This document shows, piece after piece, positions 17,623-22,643 of a stretch of DNA of 22,643 bases. The position numbers were made by a program, and so were the translations under genes. The stretch lies in NCBI GenBank assembly GCA_900617975.1, contig UZAE01012029.1:63214-85856 (forward strand). Direction: 5' to 3'. A model generated the notes under the pieces. It was not told where the DNA came from and did not search any database. It worked only from the letters and a program-made list of their open reading frames with translations. The number at the start of each line of letters is the position of its first letter. Within the stretch, counting starts at the first letter, position 1. This DNA is from Rodentolepis nana. Its lineage: Eukaryota; Platyhelminthes; Cestoda; Cyclophyllidea; Hymenolepididae.

Positions 17623-19628
17623 CTGCAGTTAAACTAGTTCTTTATAATGGATATGTAAATTCAGGTGGACTTTTTAGTTTAACTATTCTGTGATTAACTA
17701 ACTCACACAACCCAGTTCTATACTGCATTTATAGGGGGAGATGAGCCTGTTAACTTGTCATGATAAATTGGAATTGGCAAGTGAAGTCCTACTAGTTGAG
17801 ATTCTGTTATTCCAGAAAATATAGCTAGCGCTTTGAATTTCTTGACATCTGAAGCAACAGAAGGTGATAATGATCTTATCCTACGACATAATTCTCAACT
17901 TCTCACATAAACCGTGGTAAACTTATGCATATCAGTAAAAATTTAAATAAAATCACTAATTTCGAATGAGAGAATGTACTAACGATACTGTTGGCACGTA
18001 ATAAACACCTTTCAAGAATAAAATAAATAAAAAATAAAAAATTGACTTATTATTTTCTTGTTTGTTATTAAAAGCATTTTTAATTGAGATTTTGAAATAG
18101 AAAATTGCGAAGCAAAGCGGAGTTTATTTAGAGTTTCTTAAACATCGCCTTCAAAATTGTCCTGTTGTCAATGGACCGTATTTAAGTGATTATGTAGTGG
18201 AACCACCCACACTGGGCTTTAACAGAAAATAGAGATTGTAGCAGTTTTTATCGCGGAAAAGTAACTCAATTCAGGCAATACTAAAACAGCGCAATAATGT
18301 TATTAGAAATCGCAATCAAAATCATTTTGAAGACAACAAGAGCTTTCTTTTATTTTATTTATGAATTTGGGTCTCAAACTACTTACCTACGGTTAGATGC
18401 TTCCCATATGTTCCAAAATTCAAATCTCCTGAGCAATCTACAATGTTTAGGATTAGTAAATGAATCGGCTCTTTTAGGAATCAATACGATTTCAAAATGG
18501 TTCCTCAAACTTAAATCTTCTCAACATTATTGCTAACGTCTACACTGATATTAGTGACTCTGATATTCAAAATCGGATCTAACCATTTGTTGCTTTTGAC
18601 AAGAAAATTGATCTCTTTCAATTAGCATGAACACGATTTCTCCGCAATTTAATTTCAAAGTTTTTATTAATCATTTTAATCCTCTTATCACTATTGCTAC
18701 TCAAGGTCTCATTATTAACGTAAATTATGAGAGTAATGTGAAATTCTTATTTTTTGTTTGCTATAATCCGATTATTTTAAAAATTTTCCATTTCTTAAGC
18801 TGCATTGTTTATCTAAAGATGTTTATCACTTACATAACTGACTAAGCTCTTATAGATGGCAATGGTGATTCACGCAGACTCATTAGAGACTTGGTTATGA
18901 TTATTGTAGTTTGAGTATGATTTGCGTGTGAGTCGATAGCTTCCACTCGAGTTCTTACGCCTTCTGTGGATCGCAGTAAGAGTTGTAAAAATATATCCTT
19001 TTTTCAAATACCTCATTCCCTTTAATCACTTGAAAGTATTTGGGCACAGTGAACAGTTAAGTAATTTGATATACTCTCGTCAAATGGAATCGTGGAGAAA
19101 CAGAATTCAAAGCTACGACGTCAAAGCACCTTGTTGAATTTCATTTCGGTTTTATGTCATGTGTTTTACTCTTCCCAGGCGTGGTCTCCTACTTCGTAAA
19201 CAAATTTTGATCATTTAAATTTCAGGGTTTGACCCCCTATCGCCTGAAAGAATTCTAGAGTGTGAAGTCAAGTGTTTGTGGAAAGGCTAATTAATGAAAT
19301 GATTGGCCAGTAATTTCAGATAATTTTAACCTAATAACAAAGCCATTTTCAGGAAGATAAAGAAGTTTACGAGTTGGCCTAACTGAGCACATTAGAGCTC
19401 ATTTAAGATGAACTCAAAAGTTTTACCTCTCCTATGCAATGGAATGGGTAGTTATTGCTAGTTAAAATTTGTTCAGCATAACGACGAAACTGGTTCAATG
19501 ATCGATAACTTACAGAAGGGTCAAGTTCAAATAGGAATGCATAATGAAGTTCGGATGGAGGGTTTAGGTAGTTTAGATGCTGAAGGCATTGAGTTCTCCA
19601 CTTTCATACATGGAACACACTTCATTAG
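17623..19628. other. Long AT-rich region, no confident gene
   Basis: Plus ORFs 18297-18536 and 18627-18845 are AT-driven and lack motifs. On the minus strand, 18480-18392 is open (ending GTYGKHLTV) and stops at a consensus donor CCGTAG/GTAAGT, so a single exon is possible, but no neighbour exon was found. Confidence 0.3.
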
Positions 19629-19769
19629 GTTAGCACTGATAGGCTGATACCACAGGTGCTCTTATGGTACGCCGATAACTTAGCTATTTCAAGATCGATT
19701 CGTCAATCGCTTGAGAAGCATGAACTTCACAACTCTAAACTCACTCAAAAAACAGGAGACGTGCCCTGA
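19629..19769 (+). pseudogene. Reverse-transcriptase fossil (YADD-like box)
   Basis: A short plus-strand frame between TAG (19626-19628) and TGA (19767-19769) reads VLLWYADNLAISRSIRQSLE. The order hydrophobic-YAD(D/N)-LAI-S matches the catalytic YADD block of non-LTR retrotransposon reverse transcriptases (..LLYADDLAI..), with the second catalytic aspartate replaced by Asn. Sequence on either side is not readable as RT in one frame, so this is a decayed fragment. Only one motif supports it. Confidence 0.35.
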
Positions 19770-20669
19770 ATCTTGAATAGGGGGAAAATAGTTACAGTCA
19801 AATAAAATAAGACGCCAGAGGTGCTATTTCATCCTGCTCAGAACCCCCCCCCCCCCCCCCACCAGAACCACTCTAAATTTCTCTTAGTTTAGACACTTTT
19901 CCACACAAAAAAGTTATAAATGTATTTTTTTGCCCTAGCATAGCAATTAATAGTTAATAAACATTTTCCTGCACTTCGCAACGAGAAAGCATGATTGACG
20001 TAGCAGTTTTGCGAGGCAGAGTGGGATAAATATCTCAATTCGCGCGGGTTTACGGTGCAATTTCTTCAGTTTTTTTTATAACTCTGGAGAGTGCTCTCTT
20101 GTTACAACATGCAGAAGATGTATTAACCAAATTGACACGAAATCAGCAAAAGAATTGATCAAAATTACTCATCTAGAATGATTTAGAAGTACTTTGTGGG
20201 CTTTAGCTCTGAAATTAAAAATAATCGTTTAATTAATGTGGCCAAAGATTTAATAAGAGGCTAGGGTGTGTTGGTATAAATTTGTTTACAATAGTCTTAC
20301 TTTTGCTCTAGTTTAGCCCCAATAATGCGAACTTGCAATAGCAAAAAATATGAGACCCAAACACAAAAAACGTCTTGCGTATTTGAATAAACGATATGAT
20401 AAAATGATGTTATCGGTTTGAACAATGTTATATTATTCACACCATAGGTTATTTGAAAAGCTTGAAAATGAGATAAGATTAAATAAAATTGAATTAAATC
20501 AAATTCTAAAAGCCACAAGAATTCAATCAGTTAATGCATCAAATAGATTTGTTCCAGAGGTTTTACCATCCTTTTCGTCTTGAGCAAAATTTGCAGAACT
20601 AAATTGGTAAACTGCAATTATAGAGATAAATGACTTAAGATTTCTCTTTAACGAAGCTATTGGCCAATG
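19770..20669. other. No confident gene; long poly-C tract
   Basis: Holds a 17-base C run (19844-19860). A minus ORF at 20518-20297 is AT-driven with no motif. It lies 3' of the 20670-21026 gene candidate and has no coding support. Confidence 0.35.
19844..19860 (+). repeat. Poly-C mononucleotide run (C17)
   Basis: Seventeen consecutive C residues in an AT-rich context. It is prone to slippage, so its length may be unreliable in the assembly. Confidence 0.9.
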
Positions 20670-21026
20670 TTATTGAGTATTTGCAATTGAAGTAGAACTG
20701 ATTTTCGAGTTTAAATCACTATCAGGCGGTAACAGAAGATTTTCAGGAATATCCGCCATATCTTTGGGTAGAGTATTACTATAGGGTTGATTTTTAACCA
20801 ACCAATCACTGACTTTTTGCTCTGCAAGAAACTTATGAGACTGACGTTCAGGAAACATCTTCTTTAAACGATCTGGCGAGCCATTATTTTCTTTCGCATT
20901 TGAATTGGAGGAAAATGCAGTAGAGGAGGGATTTTGAGTGTCATCATTGATTTGCGAATATCGTTGTTTATTTTTTCGCCCACTAAGAATAGATGTCGAG
21001 CTTTCATATTCTGAGCTAATCCCCAT
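20670..21026 (-). CDS. Hypothetical Ser/Asn-rich protein with Met-Gly start
   Basis: Intact minus-strand ORF of 118 residues from ATG 21026-21024. The frame is also open upstream to a TGA near 21114 but has no other ATG, so 21026 is the best start. The protein begins MGISSEYESS, with Gly2 and Ser5/6 as in N-myristoylation sites. A polar Ser/Asn-rich region (about 13-55) follows, then a better-structured basic/hydrophobic segment KFLAEQKVSDWLVKNQPYS (about 72-90) and an acidic, proline-containing C-terminus (ADIPENLLLPPDSDL). No membrane segment. An acceptor-like CGGCAACAG lies about 25 nt before the ATG. No AATAAA was found just past the stop. The family is not recognised; it may be a fast-evolving flatworm protein. 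Length and codon regularity make it the best single-exon candidate in the right half. Confidence 0.5.
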   Translation of the reverse strand: MGISSEYESSTSILSGRKNKQRYSQINDDTQNPSSTAFSSNSNAKENNGSPDRLKKMFPERQSHKFLAEQKVSDWLVKNQPYSNTLPKDMADIPENLLLPPDSDLNSKISSTSIANTQ

Positions 21027-21114
21027 TTTCAAAAAAATTTTTTCCCTGTTGCCGAATATGCAAAAATAGGGCTTTCGCGAACTTTTATTATATTGATCCA
21101 ACAATGCTTGAAGT

Positions 21115-22139
21115 CACGTGATCTATTTGGTACATTCAATCAGCATTTACATTTGTAATGCACTTAATATCCCATTGAAATTGAGCGCGTGAACTAATTA
21201 CTACAGTTCAGCCAGAATTTTACTTTAGAAAAAGTTCCTGGATGTGTATTTAATTTGGCCAACTAAAATTCTTTTTTGCTCTAATTAATGCGAGTCTTCA
21301 AAACAGCAGGATTGATAGTTGGATCTCAATAGCTTGGAAAATTTGGCATAAGGAACACGCATTGAATTGTAATATTGCAAATCAAACAACTCAGATCATT
21401 AGTTTAGCTTGACTTTCTTGAAGGCCTTAAAATAATCCCAATAACATCAACTGGTTTACATTCCTCACGATGAGTTCAATTATTAATTAATTAATCAGAC
21501 ATTTAAGCACTCTGAATAGTATAACTTAAGTTAAAAATGACAGAAAAATATCACTTTGAAAATATTTTCTTGAAAGTACAACGATTTAAAATTAGCGCAT
21601 AAATAAAATTGAATAAAAAAGCATAATAGAGAAGGCGCCAAATGTTAGGTGTTTATAAGCCCAACCCGAAATATCACATTACTAATCTGTACAAAAACCG
21701 TAACGAACTTTATTAACTATCAGAATGAATATTTAATCAGTTGGCTGCATTTGACACTCTGTATACAGTATCGCAACTAAGTTTTATTTTTCTACTCTTC
21801 ATTAAGATAATATTTATTCATTTTAAATAATTGATCTTCTGGAAACTAAGAAATTTTAAAGGCTTATGAAATAAATAATTGCGAAGTTTGCCAATTAATA
21901 AAGGAGCCATAGGATTCAGTTATCACTCAAATCGAAACGTATATCTACTGACAGTAAATCATGTGATTACGAATGTGACTTCTAAAAAATAGAAAATCCC
22001 AGGAGACTTCTTGAATGTCTCAGTGGTGAATTTCATAGAATTCATTCTGATCCAGATGGACTATAAATTAAGTCTTGGATATAACCCCGCGTACTGTTCC
22101 AGTGAAAATTCTGTTAATAAGTAACGTTCTCTGGAAACA
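21115..22139. other. No gene recognised
   Basis: AT-rich sequence upstream of the 20670-21026 candidate. No ORF, splice-bounded exon or repeat recognised. Confidence 0.35.
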
Positions 22140-22468
22140 TTTATTTCTTTATTTCAAATGGCGGGCTTTATGATACTTATGATTATCCCATTAGCTGACT
22201 TCGGGCTTCACAGAGGGGAGGAGGAACATCAAAGTGCGAAAAAGTGGAGAGGGGGACAGAAGAATGATTCAAAGATGTAAAAAAGACAGACAGACACAAA
22301 GGCAGAGAAAAGGTAAGATGCGTACTGTGAAAGGAGTCGAATATGAAATACAGTGGGGTCATGGTAGTTTGAAGTCAGAAGTCAACTGCCAGTTAATAGA
22401 CTTTTTTGCCGTATGAGCATACGTTGCCCAGGGTGCCCCAGTTAGAGGTAAGTCTATGGCACACCTCC
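22140..22468 (-). repeat. SINE-like repeat, copy 4
   Basis: Inverted copy with the longest readable sequence. In element orientation it starts GGAGGTGTGCCATAGACTTA near 22468 and contains CACCCTGGGCAACGTATGCT, the TCTGACTTCAAACTACCATG block, CATATTCGACTCC, a (CTGT)n-rich pyrimidine tract and GTGAAGCCCGAAGTCAGCT. It ends CATTTGAAATAAAGAAATAA near 22140. No clear target-site duplication, so ends are approximate. The plus ORF 22234-22416 is an antisense shadow inside the repeat. Confidence 0.8.
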
Positions 22469-22485
22469 CTGATCTAATTATGAAA

Positions 22486-22489
<4 letters not shown>

Positions 22490-22519
<30 letters not shown>
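22490..22519. repeat. (AT)n microsatellite
   Basis: About 15 AT units, starting roughly 20 bp beyond the 5' end of SINE copy 4. The remaining 22520-22643 holds nothing recognised. Confidence 0.9.
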
Positions 22520-22527
<8 letters not shown>

Positions 22528-22643
22528 TATTTGAACTATTTGCTTATTAAGCCATTTATAAATTCAGTTAATTCGTAGATTTTGTACGAATCTTAAAGCG
22601 AATATTTGTTCTATGGCTGCAGATCATTCAAATGTCGGAAGGT

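Noticed and set aside
18297..18845. Two plus ORFs of 79 and 72 codons
   Set aside because: Composition is what AT-rich DNA gives by chance; no motif or splice context.
22234..22416. Basic 60-codon plus ORF
   Set aside because: It lies wholly inside SINE copy 4 in antisense; the basic composition reflects the purine-rich complement of the repeat's pyrimidine tract.

Overview
The window looks like nuclear DNA of a metazoan, most likely a parasitic flatworm (probably a tapeworm). It is AT-rich, its genes are split by introns, some introns are only about 30 nt long, AATAAA signals follow stop codons, and AG acceptors sit directly upstream of several start codons, as expected with flatworm spliced-leader trans-splicing. 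The taxon is inferred from gene architecture; no species marker was recognised.

Two genes are identified with confidence, both on the minus strand. MRPL27 (1455 to 948, two exons) encodes mitochondrial ribosomal protein bL27m. CFAP206 (8212 to 3530, modelled with 15 exons and about 679 residues) encodes the radial-spoke docking protein of motile cilia. It was assembled exon by exon from the order of conserved family blocks (WIDFL, MKIYFDTNF, KWIFP, GFCAWSLV, WDEWELRR, RRENTTQVY, EGLRGG). Its introns include 29 and 32 nt mini-introns. One intron carries a nested inverted-repeat element and another carries an antisense ORF.

Upstream of CFAP206 on the same strand lies a chain of small candidate genes: a four-exon gene of unknown function ending only 187 bp before the CFAP206 start codon (8756 to 8400), and a two-exon small membrane-protein candidate (9409 to 9132). 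From about 9.4 to 22.6 kb the window is mostly non-coding or decayed sequence. It holds palindromic elements, a broken reading frame (12028 to 11684), a reverse-transcriptase fossil (19629 to 19769), a G+C-richer ORF island (17622 to 17476) and one intact single-exon ORF (21026 to 20670).

The main repeat is a SINE-like family of about 300 bp with four copies: 2834-3126 (+), 15851-16170 (+), 16884-17184 (-) and about 22140-22468 (-). Two copies have clear 12-13 bp target-site duplications and all end in an A/T-rich AATAAA-like tail. The family explains most of the apparent ORFs in those intervals. No CRISPR array, rRNA, tRNA or viral gene was recognised. The two named genes serve unrelated housekeeping roles (mitochondrial translation, ciliary motility).
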